A DNA stretch of 64,000 nucleotides. It comes from Haberlea rhodopensis (Eukaryota; Streptophyta; Magnoliopsida; Lamiales; Gesneriaceae). Made by a program: the position numbers and the translations under genes. The notes under the pieces were generated by a model that saw only the letters and a program-made list of their open reading frames with translations, did no database searches and had not been told where the DNA came from. Location: assembly GCA_907163345.1 (NCBI GenBank), contig CAJQUN010000022.1, positions 3,410,001-3,474,000 of the forward strand, written 5' to 3'. Below, piece after piece: positions 36,796-47,402 of this stretch. The first letter of the stretch is position 1; each line of letters starts with the position of its first letter.

Positions 36796-37043
36796 ACCAG
36801 ATTGAGGAGTGAAAAACCAGGCGGAGAAGCAAAAATGCCTGCGGAAAAGGAACATGCGGAGGACCAAGCTGGTAGCAGGGGGAGGAGGGAACGAATGGAG
36901 GGGGTGAAGAAAATGCCGGATTTGAGCCTTACATGAAGGCAGAGACGCGGCAACATGAACCCAACAAACCTGATAACGAAACCACGAACAATGCGATTCC
37001 AAGTAAAAGTAGAGGAATTTTGAGAACCTTTTGGCATGGTAAT

Positions 37044-37791
37044 TGTTGGGTTTGGCCCATTACCTTTATTCCTATTGGGCCTTGGCCCCTCTTCATAACC
37101 GAGCCCATTTACCAACACCAGCCCCTTCACTCTTCATCTCCCCCATTCCAGAATCTTCCCTGCTCATCTGCGTGTGTCTCTTCGGCTTGCTTGACCGCGT
37201 CTCCTTGGGACTTGTTCTCTTCCCTTCATCTTCTTCAATGCTATTTATCAAGGTAATTATTCCCTGATAGAGCATACTCTGAAGTCCGAAAATCCTTTGT
37301 GTATTTTCGTTCCCCCCCTTTCCTTTCGTGTCTCTGTTGTGGTGGTTGGCCGTGAGCTGTGTGCTCCGGTGTGTGGGTGGTTCCAGACGTTGGTCGTGTG
37401 CTTAGCTTGGTGCATTTGCGGTTCGAGTGTGGTGTTGTGTCTGCCGTGAGTCTTGATCTTTGTGGTCAGATTCAAGGTGGAGCTCACTGTGTGTGTCTTG
37501 GTGTAACCCTAGTGTGGTTCCCCTTGCTGTGTTCGGCCTTCGCCTACTGAAGCTCTCTGGCAGCGGCGGTGGAGTGCTTCGGGCAGTGTGTGTGTCTCCA
37601 TCTTTTGGCTACGATACCTTGGTTCCCCGTTGACGACGTAGAAAGGAAACCCTGCTCGACCTGAGCCCTATTCCCTTACTCTTGTTTAGAATTTCAGTTT
37701 TATAGTTCTTTGTGAATTGTATACTGTGATTGTTTTCTTGTATTGGTTGCAGGTTATCAATCGAGATCCAAAGCGGAACGTACTCCTAACA
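37044..37791 (+). mobile_element. 5' LTR of the copia element
   Basis: It begins TGTTGGGTTTGGCCC and ends TACTCCTAACA, directly followed by the primer-binding site. Confidence 0.97.
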
Positions 37792-37792
37792 G

Positions 37793-37805
37793 TGGTATCA
37801 GAGCG
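37793..37805 (+). other. Copia primer-binding site
   Basis: TGGTATCAGAGCG, complementary to initiator Met-tRNA, one base after the LTR. Confidence 0.95.
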
Positions 37806-38262
37806 TTCTGTGCCTGGTGGAGTGCTCGGGCAGACCTCGGGCAGCGGCTGGAGTGCTCGGTGGGTCTCGGGCAGTGCTCGGTGGGCTTTGGGCAGCAGCA
37901 GGATAGTTCGGGCAGCGGCTGGAGTGTTCGGGCAGCGGTTGGAATCTCGGGCAGATTTCGGGCAGAGCACTTCGGTGCTTCAGGCAGTGTGGTTTCGTCA
38001 CCCCAGAGCTTTGTCTCTGGGTAGTAAGTGATTATTTTAACCTTTAATCATTTTACCACAGGTGTTTGTGTCCCTTACCCGTAGGAAAATCTCTATCTGA
38101 AGCCCATGCTCGTACACCGTTGAGTGTATTGTGATCTTGTGGGTGATAGCGATTTTTCCTCCCCTTAGCTTGATTGATTCTTTCATATTGTGTTTGTGCC
38201 TTGTGGTCCTTGCTTCTGCTGATTGGTTGTTGAAATTGTGTGTGCCTTCTTGCTTATTTGTG

Positions 38263-38919
38263 ATGGCTTCAATTTCTGGATATATCCTTGAACCATTTAA
38301 TGGAAAATCTGATTTTTCTATATGGCAACAAAAGATGAAAGGAATCTTAATACAACAAAACGTATTTAAAGCTATTGACGGTAATTGGGCTGAAAACATT
38401 ACATCTGCTAAGAAACTTGAAGATGACGAATATGCTTATTCTTCTATTATCTTGAACTTATCTGACTCTGTGCTCAGGAAATGTGGTAAACTATCATCTG
38501 CAAAAGATCTTTGGGAAAAATTAGAAGAAATGTTTACTGAAAAATCTTTGTCGAGTAAACTTTTCTTGTTAGAAAATTTTTTCAGATTCAAGCTAGACTT
38601 GAACAAAGACGTAGATGAAAATTTGGATGTGTTAACTAAGTTAATTCAAGATATTAAATTGACAGGAGATAAGAACATTGACGACTATTCACCTATTGTT
38701 CTTTTAAATGCTATTCCTGAAAATTATAGTGATGTAAAATCCGTCATTAAGTACGGTAGAGATTCTATTACATTGGATACTGTAATGAACGGCCTAAAAA
38801 GCAAGGAATTAGATTTAAAAGTTAACAAAGGTAATAGACAATCCTCTGGTGAAGTTATGCACGTTTGTGGTAGATCACAACATAGGCATAATAACTATAA
38901 CCAATATAAAAAAAGGTGA
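38263..38919 (+). pseudogene. Copia gag, frameshifted before the zinc knuckle
   Basis: The frame starts MASISGYILEPFNGKSDFSI and contains the copia gag signatures WEKLEEMF and LLNAIPENYSD. It stops at 38919. The CCHC knuckle CYNCGDPNHFIKDC (38972-39013) lies in another frame (38849-39649), so a frameshift occurs near 38880-38920. Full-length gag is therefore not made. Confidence 0.93.
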
Positions 38920-39649
38920 TAAAAGAGGAAAGAGTAAGGCTAGATCGAAATCTAGGCCTAGTAAGAGGAAATGTTACAATTGTGGGGACCCAAATCATTT
39001 CATAAAAGATTGCCCTAAAAAGAAGAATCAGAATAAAAATGGAAATCAGACAAATGAACAAGCGAACAATGCTTCTACCTCTGGGGAAAACATGGGGGAT
39101 ATTTTTATGGTGACTGAATTATGTGACTCTGTGAACTCTGTGCTTTCATTACATGTGTGTGAAAATGAATGGCTTATTGATTCAGGTTGCACTTATCACA
39201 TGACACCACTTAAAAATTTGTTTTCTAGCTACAGAGAAATTGAGCATGCTTCTGTTTCTATGGCCAATGAGAAATTGTGTAAAGTTTCTGGTATTGGTAA
39301 TATTTTTCTGAAATTTGAATCTGGTTATTCTGTGACTTTGAAAGATGTTAGACATGTTCCTGCTCTGTGCAATAACTTGATGTCTTGTGCAGCTTTAGAG
39401 TCTGATGGTTATGAGGATAAATGGGGAAATGGTTGCATGAAAATTATGCGGGGGTCTTTGGTAGCTTTTAAAGCTGAGAATATGAGGAATTTGTATGTTT
39501 GCAAAATAGTCTGTCATAAAATCTGTGCTAATTCTGTGTCAGATGATTTAACTGATTTATGGCATAAAATGTTAGGTCATATGAGTTCTAAAGGATTAGA
39601 GATTTTACACAAAGATGGTTGGTTTGGTAGGGATAATAGTCTTGCATGA
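38920..39649 (+). pseudogene. Copia zinc knuckle, protease and pre-integrase region
   Basis: The frame carries the zinc knuckle, the protease active site WLIDSGCTYHM (DSG at 39179-39187) and the pre-integrase LWHKMLGHMS. It stops at 39649, followed by a frame change into integrase. Confidence 0.92.
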
Positions 39650-40643
39650 CTTTTTATGATTCATGTGTGTTAGGCAAACAGCAAAGAGTTAAATTCCCTA
39701 TCTCCCCTTCCCCCAATGTGACTAAATGTTCTGATATACTTGAATACCTGCATGCTGATGTTTGGGGACCTTCACCTGTCCCAACTCAAGGTGGTAATAG
39801 GTATTTTTTGTCTATCATTGATGATTACTCTAGAAAAGTGTGGATTTTTCTAATGAAGAATAAATCTGATGTTTTTGATAAATTTAAAAACTGGAAGATT
39901 TTGATTGAAAACCAAACTGGAAAAAAGATTAAACGGCTTAGGACAGATAATGGAATGGAATTCTGCAATATCTTGTTTGATGACTTGTGCAGTGAATCGG
40001 GATTCTGAGACACAAGACTGTGCCCTATACTCCCCAGCAAAATGGTGTTGCTGAGAGGATGAACAGAACTTTACTCGAGAGAGTTAGAAGTATGCTTGCA
40101 TCTTCTGGACTCTCAAAGAAGTTCTAGGGCGAAGCTGTCGTGACAGCTTCTTATTTGATAAATAGATCCCCTTCCGCGCCTTTGAATGGTAAGTGTCCCG
40201 AAAGTGTTTTTTCTGGTAAGAAATTAGATTTTTCAAACCTTAAAGTGTTTGGTTATTCTGCTTTTGTGCATAGGAAAGGAGACAAACTTGAACCTAGGTC
40301 AGTTAAGTGCGTCTTTCTTGGTTATCCTGAGGGTGTAAAAGGATATAGGCTTTGGTTAAGATGTGAACCTGGTTTCAAAACTATTATAAGTATGGATGTC
40401 ATTTTTAATGAATCTGAAATGCCTTGCTTGCTTCCATCTTTGCCTGAATCTGACTGTGAGTCTGAGACTACACCGAGCAAGGTGGAGTCTTTGCCTATTG
40501 TTACCCCTGTTATTGAAAACGATATGCTCCCTAATATGAATCATGAGAACTTGCCTGTTAATGAACCTGATTTGCATGAAAATGTTGACGAACATGTGCA
40601 TAATGAATTGGTTGCTAATGAACATGAAGATTTGCATGATTAA
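39646..40643 (+). pseudogene. Copia integrase, interrupted
   Basis: HADVWGPSP and RLRTDNGMEFCN supply the first two acidic residues of the D,D35E triad. A stop/frameshift follows at 40008. YTPQQNGVAERMNRT with the third acidic residue continues in another frame near 40020-40080. The 40140-40643 frame holds SYLINRSPSAPL and GYPEGVKGYRLW of the integrase C-terminus. The CxxC near 39658 has lost its first Cys (FYDSC). Confidence 0.92.
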
Positions 40644-41788
40644 ATGTTGACTAGGGATAGGGTTAAAAGAAATGTGAAACATCCTGCTAGGTTTAATGAT
40701 TTTCACCTCACATCGCATGTTTTCAATATGTTTGAGTCTATTGATAATTGTGAGCCTAAGACCTATAATGAAGCTTTGAAATCTAAAAATGCTGTGCATT
40801 GGCTTAGTGCCATGAAAGATGAAATGCATTCTTTAGTTGTGAATCATACATGGATTCTTGTACCTAAACCTGTTAATTGCTCTTTGGTAGATTGCAAATG
40901 GTTATTTAAGGTAAAGAATGAAGTTGATTCTGTTAGATATAAAGTTAGGCTAGTTGCAAAAGGTTTTACTCAAAGAGAGGGTATTGACTATACTGAAATC
41001 TTTGCTCCTGTTGTTAAGTTTACTACTGTGAGAATTTTATTATCACTTGTTGCTCACTTTAATTGGGAACTTAAACAGATGGATGTTAAAACCGCTTTTT
41101 GCATGGTGACTTAGATGAAAAGATTTACATGAAACAACCTGATGGTTTTGTTGACTCAAAGAACCCTAATCACGTTTGTTTGCTTAATAAATCTTTGTAT
41201 GACCTAAAGCAGTCACCTAGGCAATGGAATAAGAAGTTTGATGAATGTATGCTTACCTTAAAATTTAAAAGAAGCTCTTTTGATCATTGCTTGTATTTTA
41301 AGGATAAAATGCCAGTGCCTGTTTTCTTGTTGATTTATGTGGCTGACATGTTGATTGCTAGTCCTTGTCTGAAATCCATTGAGCATATTAAGAACTGTTT
41401 AAGTGATAAATTTGATATGAAGTTCTTAGGTGATGCTAGTAGAATCCTAGGCATGGACATTGTTAGAGATAGAAAGGAATCTACTCTCTGGTTAAAGCAA
41501 ACTTCTTATGTAGAGAAAATTTTAAAGAAATTTTCCATGTTTGATGAAAAACCTGTTAACGTGCCCTTAGCTGCTCATTTTGTGCTAAGTAAAGATCAAA
41601 GTCCCAAAACTGATGTTGACTTTGATGCCATGAAAAATGTACCGTACTCAAATGCAATTGGTTCTATAATCTTTTTGATGGTTAGCACTAGACCTGACAC
41701 TGCTTATGCTGTTAGCTGCTTAAGTAGATATATGTCTAATCCTGGTGTGGTACATTGGAATGCTGTTAAATGGTTGTTGCGAATTTGA
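40644..41788 (+). pseudogene. Copia reverse transcriptase, inactive
   Basis: The two frames (40644-41114 and 41099-41788) hold WLSAMKDEMHSL, LVAKGFTQREGIDY, QMDVKTAF, LYDLKQSPRQW and the catalytic LLIYVADMLIA (YVAD at 41336-41347). The first aspartate of YVDD is replaced by Ala (GCT). A frameshift near 41100 also breaks the frame. Confidence 0.95.
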
Positions 41789-42309
41789 AAAACTCTATGC
41801 ATTATGGCTTATGTTTTTCTAAATATGATGAAGGTGTTATATTGAAAGGTTATGTGGATTCTAATTATGCTAATGATAAGGACAATAGAAAATCTACTAC
41901 TTCTTATGTTTTTACTTTGTCTGGAGCATGTATAAGTTGGAAATCGCAGCTGCAGCATATCGTTGCCTTGTCGACAACGGAATCAGAATACGTTGCTGTA
42001 ACAGAAGCTTTGAAGGAAGCTGTCTGGCTGAAAGGTTTGATCTCTGAACTTTGCTTGCTCGAAGGTAAGGTATAGGTATTTTCTGATTCTCAGTCTGGCA
42101 TTCAATTGTGTAAGAATCCTATTTTTCATGATCGCACTAAGCATATTGATGTTAGATTTCATTACATTAGGGATGTAGTGGCTAAAGGATTAGTTAATCT
42201 TGAAATGATTCCTTCTGAATATAATCCTGCTGATATGGGAACTAAGTGTTTACCTATTTCTAAATTACAATCATGTCTGAAAATTTTGAATTTTGATACA
42301 GGTGATTGA
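41770..42309 (+). pseudogene. Copia RNase H, interrupted
   Basis: GYVDSNYANDKDNRKSTTSY, SWKSQLQHIVALSTTESEY and TKHIDVRFHYIRD are the usual copia RNase H blocks. A stop after LLEGKV (42075) splits the domain, and it ends at 42309. Confidence 0.93.
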
Positions 42310-42551
42310 TTAGTGTTGCTAACTATATTGATAGTATATAACTGTTGTGTGCGTGTTATAGAATTGTTACCCCGGTTATTGACTTTAACCTCTTTGTGTT
42401 GGTTATTGTCTGTATTCTTTGTCTGTGCTTCTGGTCCACACAATACTGTGTGTGTTGTGGGGACCCTTTGGGCGATGATGAGTCATCTATAGGGTTTTCC
42501 TTACGTCGAGGTGGAGCCGGTATTGTGCCGAGGTGGAGCCGGTATTGTGCC

Positions 42552-42563
42552 AAGGTGGAGATT
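42552..42563 (+). other. Polypurine tract
   Basis: AAGGTGGAGATT lies directly before the 3' LTR. Just upstream, GAGGTGGAGCCGGTATTGTGC is present as a short tandem duplication. Confidence 0.9.
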
Positions 42564-43310
42564 TGTTGGGTTTGGCCCATTACCTTTATTCCTATTGGGC
42601 CTTGGCCCCTCTTCATAACCGAGCCCCTTTACCAACACCAGCCCCTTCACTCTTCATCTCCCCCATTCCAGAATCTTCCCTGCTCATCTGCGTGTGTCTC
42701 TTCGGATGGCTTGACCGCGTCTCCTTGGGACTTGCTCTCTTCCCTTCATCTTCTTCAATGCTATTTATCAAGGTAATTATTCCCTGATAGAGCATACTCT
42801 GAAGTCCGAAAATCCTTTGTGTATTTTCGTTCCCCCCCTTTCCTTTCGTGTCTCTGTTGTGGTGGTTGGCCGTGAGCTGTGTGCTCCGGTGTGTGGGTGG
42901 TTCCAGACGTTGGCCGTGTGCTTAGCTTGGTGCATTTGCGGTTCGAGTGTGGTGCTGTGTCTGCCGTGAGTCTTGATCTTTGTGGTCAGATTCAAGGTGG
43001 AGCTCACTGTGTGTGTCTTGGTGTAACCCTAGTGTGGTTCCCCTTGCTGTGTTCGGCCTTCGCCTACTGAAGCTCTCTGGCAGCGGCGGTGGAGTGCTTC
43101 GGGCAGTGTGTGTGTCTCCATCTTTGGCTACGATACCTTAGTTCCCCGGTGACGACGTAGAAAGGAAACTATGCTCGACCTGAGCCCTATTCCCTTACTC
43201 TTGTTTAGAATTTCAGTTTTATAGTTCTTTGTGGATTGTATACTGTGATTGTTTTCTTGTATTGGTTGCAGGTTATCAATCGAGATCCAAAGCGGAACGT
43301 ACTCCTAACA
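42564..43310 (+). mobile_element. 3' LTR of the copia element
   Basis: 747 bp, TGTTGGG...CCTAACA, nearly identical to the 5' LTR and followed by the GTAAT duplication. Confidence 0.97.
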
Positions 43311-43769
43311 GTAATTCCGAGTTTACATGGAAATAAATGGAGAATCCGATGGCATTGAATGATAAGAAAGGAATTTCCACTTATACAATTTCAGAGATTC
43401 AAGGATTGTACTTTCTGTTCCAATGCCAGCAGAAGGGTCACAATGTTCAGTCCTCTGAGCGCCATTTTTTATTTTTTTTGGAATGATGCTCTATTGAGAG
43501 GAAATGGCAATCAAATCTGCGGAATGGAAGTTGTTATTCGGAAAGTCCTAGGTTTCGTGTATTGATATAGAGTTGCCACGTTGCATAACAGTTATTATTT
43601 AAGATGCACGTGGTCACCATTTCTGTATCGTTGGGGCATGTTATCAAAACAAACATTCTATCAAACATGTGATAAGCATAATATCGCAACACTATGAATA
43701 TGATAAAAGAAAATATCTATCATATTAATGGGAAACTAAGATGTTGAGACATGATAGATAGCCAATGAA

Positions 43770-43970
43770 TTAACTCAGTAATTTGCAAAAAGAGAAATTT
43801 ACAATTCTTTTTTTGAGAAGGAGGAATTTACCATGAATTATTTTTTGCAATCCAGTACAAAAAGTTTGTGGTTTTTTCGTGAACAGTTGTGAAGGTGGAG
43901 GATGAAGCTCTGGATCTATGGCAGAAATGGTGGCGTTCAGGTGAGCTGTTGATTGACCCGCGGACTCCAT
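43770..43970 (-). other. Second conserved 66-codon frame of the monomer
   Basis: It starts MESAGQSTAHLNATISAIDP after a CT-rich leader and is kept in many monomers, with occasional losses. I do not recognise it. A donor-like CATGGTAAATT occurs inside (about 43832-43843). It could be the first exon of a second captured gene or non-coding; the recurrent longer 98-174 aa frames overlapping it are weaker candidates. Confidence 0.35.
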
Positions 43971-44185
43971 GGAAGGCTGAGAAAATGGGACCAAATGGAC
44001 AGCAGAGAAAGAAAGAAAGGGCGAAGGAGTAACCGGGTGGAAGAGTGGAAAAACCAGATTGAGGAGTGAAAAACCAGGCGGAGGAGCAGAAATGCCGGCG
44101 GAAAAGGAACAGGCGGAGGACCAAGCTGGTAGCAGGGGGAGGAGGGAACGAATGGAGGGGGCGAAGAAAACGCCGGATTTGAGCC

Positions 44186-44386
44186 TTACATGAAGGCGGA
44201 GACGCGGCAACAAGAACCCAACAAACCTGATAACGAAACCACGAACAATGCTATTCCAAGTAAAAGTAGAGGAATTTTGAGAACCTTTTGGCATGGTAAT
44301 TCCGAGTTTACATGGAAATAAATGGAGAATCCGATGGCGGACAATGCCAGCAGAAGGGTCACAATGTTCAGTCCTGTGAGCGCCAT
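44186..44386 (-). pseudogene. Tetraspanin N-terminal exon (representative copy)
   Basis: The 66 residues begin MALTGLNIVTLLLALSAIGF and give a first membrane helix (about 4-24), a short extracellular loop with a single Cys (NSELPCQ) and a second helix (about 39-58). They end in GLLGSCCRVSAF, close to the GxxGxCCR signature of plant tetraspanins (TET8-like). Full tetraspanins are about 270 aa with four helices and a large loop with GCCxP, so only the first quarter is here. The frame ends at AT/GTAAGG, a good splice-donor match, so it may be a captured first exon. Thirteen of 22 monomers keep it open. Whether any is expressed is unknown. Confidence 0.8.
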
Positions 44387-44483
44387 TTTTTATTTTTTTT
44401 GGAATGATGCTCTATTGAGAGGAAATGGCAATCAAATCTGCGGAAATGGAAGTTGTTATTCGGAAACTCCTAGGTTTCGTGTA

Positions 44484-44533
44484 TTGATATAGAGTTGCCA
44501 CGTTGCTAACAATTATTATTTAAGATGCACGTG
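44484..44533 (-). promoter_or_regulatory. Monomer promoter-like block (representative)
   Basis: On the minus strand a CACGTG G-box (44528-44533) is followed by CTATATCAA (44484-44492), about 100 bp before the tetraspanin ATG at 44386. The same arrangement recurs in nearly every monomer. Confidence 0.45.
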
Positions 44534-44687
44534 GTCACCATTTCTGTATCGTTGGGGCATGTTATCAAAACAAACATTCTATCAAACATATGATAAGCAT
44601 ATCGCAACACTATGAATATGATAAAAGAAAATATCTATCATATTAATGGGAAACTGAGATGTTGAGACATGATAGATAGAACGCTAA

Positions 44688-45013
44688 TTCTGAAGTCACG
44701 AGTTTCCTAAATTATTTAAAATAAAAATAACTGAGTAAAAATTCAATGAGAAATTTTATCATTATTTCGGTTTTCATCTACTATAATCTTGTATAATTCC
44801 TCTATTATTTTTGGCAGAATTTCTATATATTTCTGAAGTCACGAGTTTCCTAAATTATTTAATAATGTTTTTTTAAATTTTAATATATTATCTCGAGATA
44901 TATTAAACTTAATATTAATTTATTGCAATTAAATCTTTTTAAATTGTTTGACAAATTAATACTGCATTCAAATACACAGAAAAGCACTACTTTCGATTAA
45001 ATAATTTATAGCT

Positions 45014-45066
<53 letters not shown>

Positions 45067-45126
45067 TTATCTTTCTAAATCATCTAAATCCATGACATAT
45101 AATATTTAATCACAGTATAGTATTGA
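44688..45126. other. AT-rich spacer with short direct repeats
   Basis: CTGAAGTCACGAGTTTCCTA, followed by AATTATTTA, occurs twice (about 44691 and 44833), roughly 142 bp apart. No gene is seen. Confidence 0.7.
45018..45062. repeat. (TA)n microsatellite
   Basis: About 22 TA dinucleotides. Confidence 0.95.
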
Positions 45127-45880
45127 TGTCATAGGATGAATCATTTTCTTCGGTAAAATCTCACGCAAGCACCGAGTAAGAGATATCCCGAGCAAAAAGT
45201 CCCGAACACAGATTGTCCGAAGAAGATCAAAACCTGATCGGCAAACTGGTCAAAGGATAGCGGTAGACCCGAAAGTAACTGACAAATCAACCGACGTAAA
45301 TAAACGTATAATAATGGAACACGAATTTCTCGAACATGTTTTGATCCAATAATGCCACGATCAGAGGAGACCATGTTCTGGGTTTTCGGTGTGCCAACCA
45401 CTGGGAACAACACTATAAATACACACTGATGGACTCATTTTAGGGTTTGAACATTGTAGGCAAGAAAAGACTCCGAAGAAACCACATCATAGTCTGTCCG
45501 GTCTTTCACTCTTATGCTATTTTTTTGAAAGTTATTGTTTATGTCTAAGTCCTGTGAATCAAAATAAAGTGATAGCGAAGATTTATATTGGACTAGGTCC
45601 CGTGATTTTTCATACGATTTGGAGGTTTTCCACGTAAAAATTATGATGTCTTTTATTTATTTTCTACGGCACTTAACTTACCAAACACGAAAAATATCAA
45701 ATCACATCAAGTCTCATATCTCAAATTCAATTACTTATACATAAAATCATTCAAAAGCAATCAATCTTTAAAAATATTAAAATAATAGAAAACGAATTAA
45801 GAATTCCAGGAATCCAACCAAATTATAATATCTAATAATATTTCACACAGTTTAGAATAAGAATTGCTAGAAATTCTCAT
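45127..45880 (+). mobile_element. Copia-type LTR remnant
   Basis: A TATAAATA box (about 45414-45421) is followed 200 bp later by GGTTTTCCACGTAAAAATTA, a U5 block seen in Tnt1-like LTRs. Neither terminus nor an internal region is clear, so this is probably a worn solo LTR. Confidence 0.5.
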
Positions 45881-45889
45881 TTTATTGGT

Positions 45890-47060
45890 TGATCCAGCCT
45901 CGTCTTCTTCCTTATTGTCCCTTGAGCCTTGAAATTTTTTCCATCTCCCTCTTCTTGTATTTCTTCCTTTCCCTTTTGTTCTTGCAAAACTCCCGAAATC
46001 TTCACACTTTTGATCTCCACGGTGATTTTTGAGAACGGTGAGTTCCCTCCCGTGTGCATATATCATTTGATAGATTGTGCAGTCCTGTAATTTTGAAATT
46101 TAGGGTTATGAAGATATGATTTACGAATGTCCGGATTGATTGTCAAGTTTCCATATTTTACTCAGGTGTGATGTGATTTTAGGAAATATTGGTTGGAATT
46201 TAGGGTTTGGGTGGAAATGATTTACGTTTGTTTTGACCAGTTAGTTAAATGGGTATGAAGCTAGTAGTTCAAGAAGGATTTTTATGCAGTATTTTGTCAA
46301 TTAGGATTATGGTAATTGCTTCTTCAACAATTTATTTTGAACATGGGGTTCAGTTATTCTTCTTGTTCCACACACATGAATCTTTTGTTTGTTAGTTACC
46401 AGGTTTATTGCTATGGTTTTGTTACTAATTGAGGATACTATTCCAGATTCATTGCGATTCACTCTTGAACAGGATTTTGGTTTTGACTTTTGACTTTAGC
46501 TCAAGATCCCATCATCAGCCTTTGTTGACATCCCTATACTGGCCATGTCTTTACAGATGGGTACGCATTCACTCGCGATCGTAGGAATTGCCCTTTTGTA
46601 AAGCCCTTGTACTGGAAGAAAAGTTGATTCCTTTATATGGCAGAGGGAGAGCTCTAACCAAACCTAGGTTAAAACCCGTTCACGGTCTCGAAATGCTGAC
46701 CATCCTGCAGGTCAGAGACGTGATACAGCTCCACCACCTCCGGAGGCTAGTAATTTTTCAAATATTATTCTGGGGCTAATGTGCTTTATGTATGCCATTT
46801 GCATCTGTAACTTGTAGTAACTTTGGAATGTCTTCTGATCTTCGAGGGGTGCTTTCTCCTCTTTGCTTTTCGAATGCCTTCAGGTATAATTATAGATATC
46901 CTTTTTCGTTTAGTGACCGCGGTGGGAGACCGAATCAAGAAACCAGTGAATCAAGAAACCAGTGAAGTCACGCAGGCAGCTTTATAAGAATTTGAAGAGG
47001 ATTCTTTTAATTGTTCTCTTCTTGTGCTCGTTGCGTTTTTGTTAATGTGAAGGAATTTTG
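45890..47060 (+). pseudogene. RMA-type RING E3 ubiquitin ligase pseudogene
   Basis: Across shifting frames the translation shows the RING second half (LAQDPIISLC, then YWPCLYRWVRIHSRS, CPFCKALVLEEKLIPLYGRG at 46591-46650). After that come PAGQRRDTAPPPPEASNFSN (about 46705-46765), FGMSSDLRGVLSPL (about 46825-46866) and a C-terminal hydrophobic anchor NLKRILLIVLF (about 46990-47025). RMA proteins are ER-anchored RING ligases of about 240 aa. The first Cys pair of the RING is not found, there is a stop before CPFC, and at least two frameshifts occur. The upstream 45890-46480 resembles a CT-rich 5' leader plus intron, so it was probably a genomic, not retroposed, copy. Confidence 0.85.
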
Positions 47061-47402
47061 CTCTGGATTTCCTCATGTCTTTCCAGTTGAGTGATATCCT
47101 GCTGCCAGGTTCGATTTCTGGTAATTTTATAGTTTCATGCACACGTTACCTGGTTTCATTTTGGATGAAAATATGTCACTTTTTCCTGTATCTCTTGTAT
47201 ATCGTTCGATATGGAGTCGATTATCGTATTCTTGCCCTGCCAAGGAGGTTTATTCATCTTTGGTCATACTCATAAGTCATAACTATATAGTAACTACCAA
47301 CTGGTTTAACGCGTAAAGGAAAAAATTACATAAATAATCTCTCTTGAATTTATATCATGAAAAATCCTCTTGAATAACTCGGAAAACTACAATAACTCAG
47401 CT
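47061..47402. other. Spacer between pseudogene and PQ-loop gene 3' end
   Basis: No feature recognised; it must include the PQ-loop 3' UTR. Confidence 0.5.

Larger units (their letters stand above)
37044..43310 (+). mobile_element. Copia retrotransposon (Tnt1/Tork-like), 6,267 bp, recently inserted and defective
   Basis: A target duplication GTAAT flanks the element (37039-37043 and 43311-43315). The 5' LTR (748 bp) and 3' LTR (747 bp) differ by about 11 substitutions and one indel by my count, roughly 98.5% identity. Order: LTR, PBS, gag, protease, integrase, RT, RNase H, PPT, LTR, the copia order. The coding region has several stops and frameshifts, and the RT catalytic motif is YVAD in place of YVDD, so it must have moved in trans or decayed afterwards. 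Confidence 0.97.
36796..44052 (-). repeat. Monomer 21 (B type) split by a copia element
   Basis: The monomer runs 36796-37043 and resumes at 43316. Removing the element and one GTAAT copy leaves a 985-bp B-type monomer with the 68-bp replacement at 43354-43421. Confidence 0.93.
17938..44687 (-). repeat. Macrosatellite of 22 tetraspanin-exon monomers
   Basis: Twenty-one full monomers and a final partial one (about 635 bp) run head to tail, with periods of about 920, 955, 985 or 990 bp. On the minus strand each monomer contains, in order: a G-box/TATA promoter-like region, a 66-codon tetraspanin N-terminus ending at a GTAAGG donor-like site, a CT-rich stretch, a second 66-codon frame starting MESAGQSTAHLNATISA, and an AT-rich tail. 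Length classes come from a 68-bp replacement (monomers 5, 9, 12, 19, 21) and a 35-bp duplication (monomers 10, 13, 17, 20). Monomer 21 is split by a copia element. Long frames of 98-236 aa across monomers are overlapping shadows. No complete tetraspanin gene is present in the window. Confidence 0.95.
44053..44687 (-). repeat. Monomer 22 (partial, right array edge)
   Basis: The final monomer stops within the GACATGATAGATAG block at 44687, then joins unrelated AT-rich sequence. Its tetraspanin frame (44186-44386) is closest to the consensus. Confidence 0.92.

Noticed and set aside
17938..44687. CRISPR array or tandem functional genes
   Set aside because: The genome is a plant, the period is about 920 bp, and no monomer holds a complete gene.
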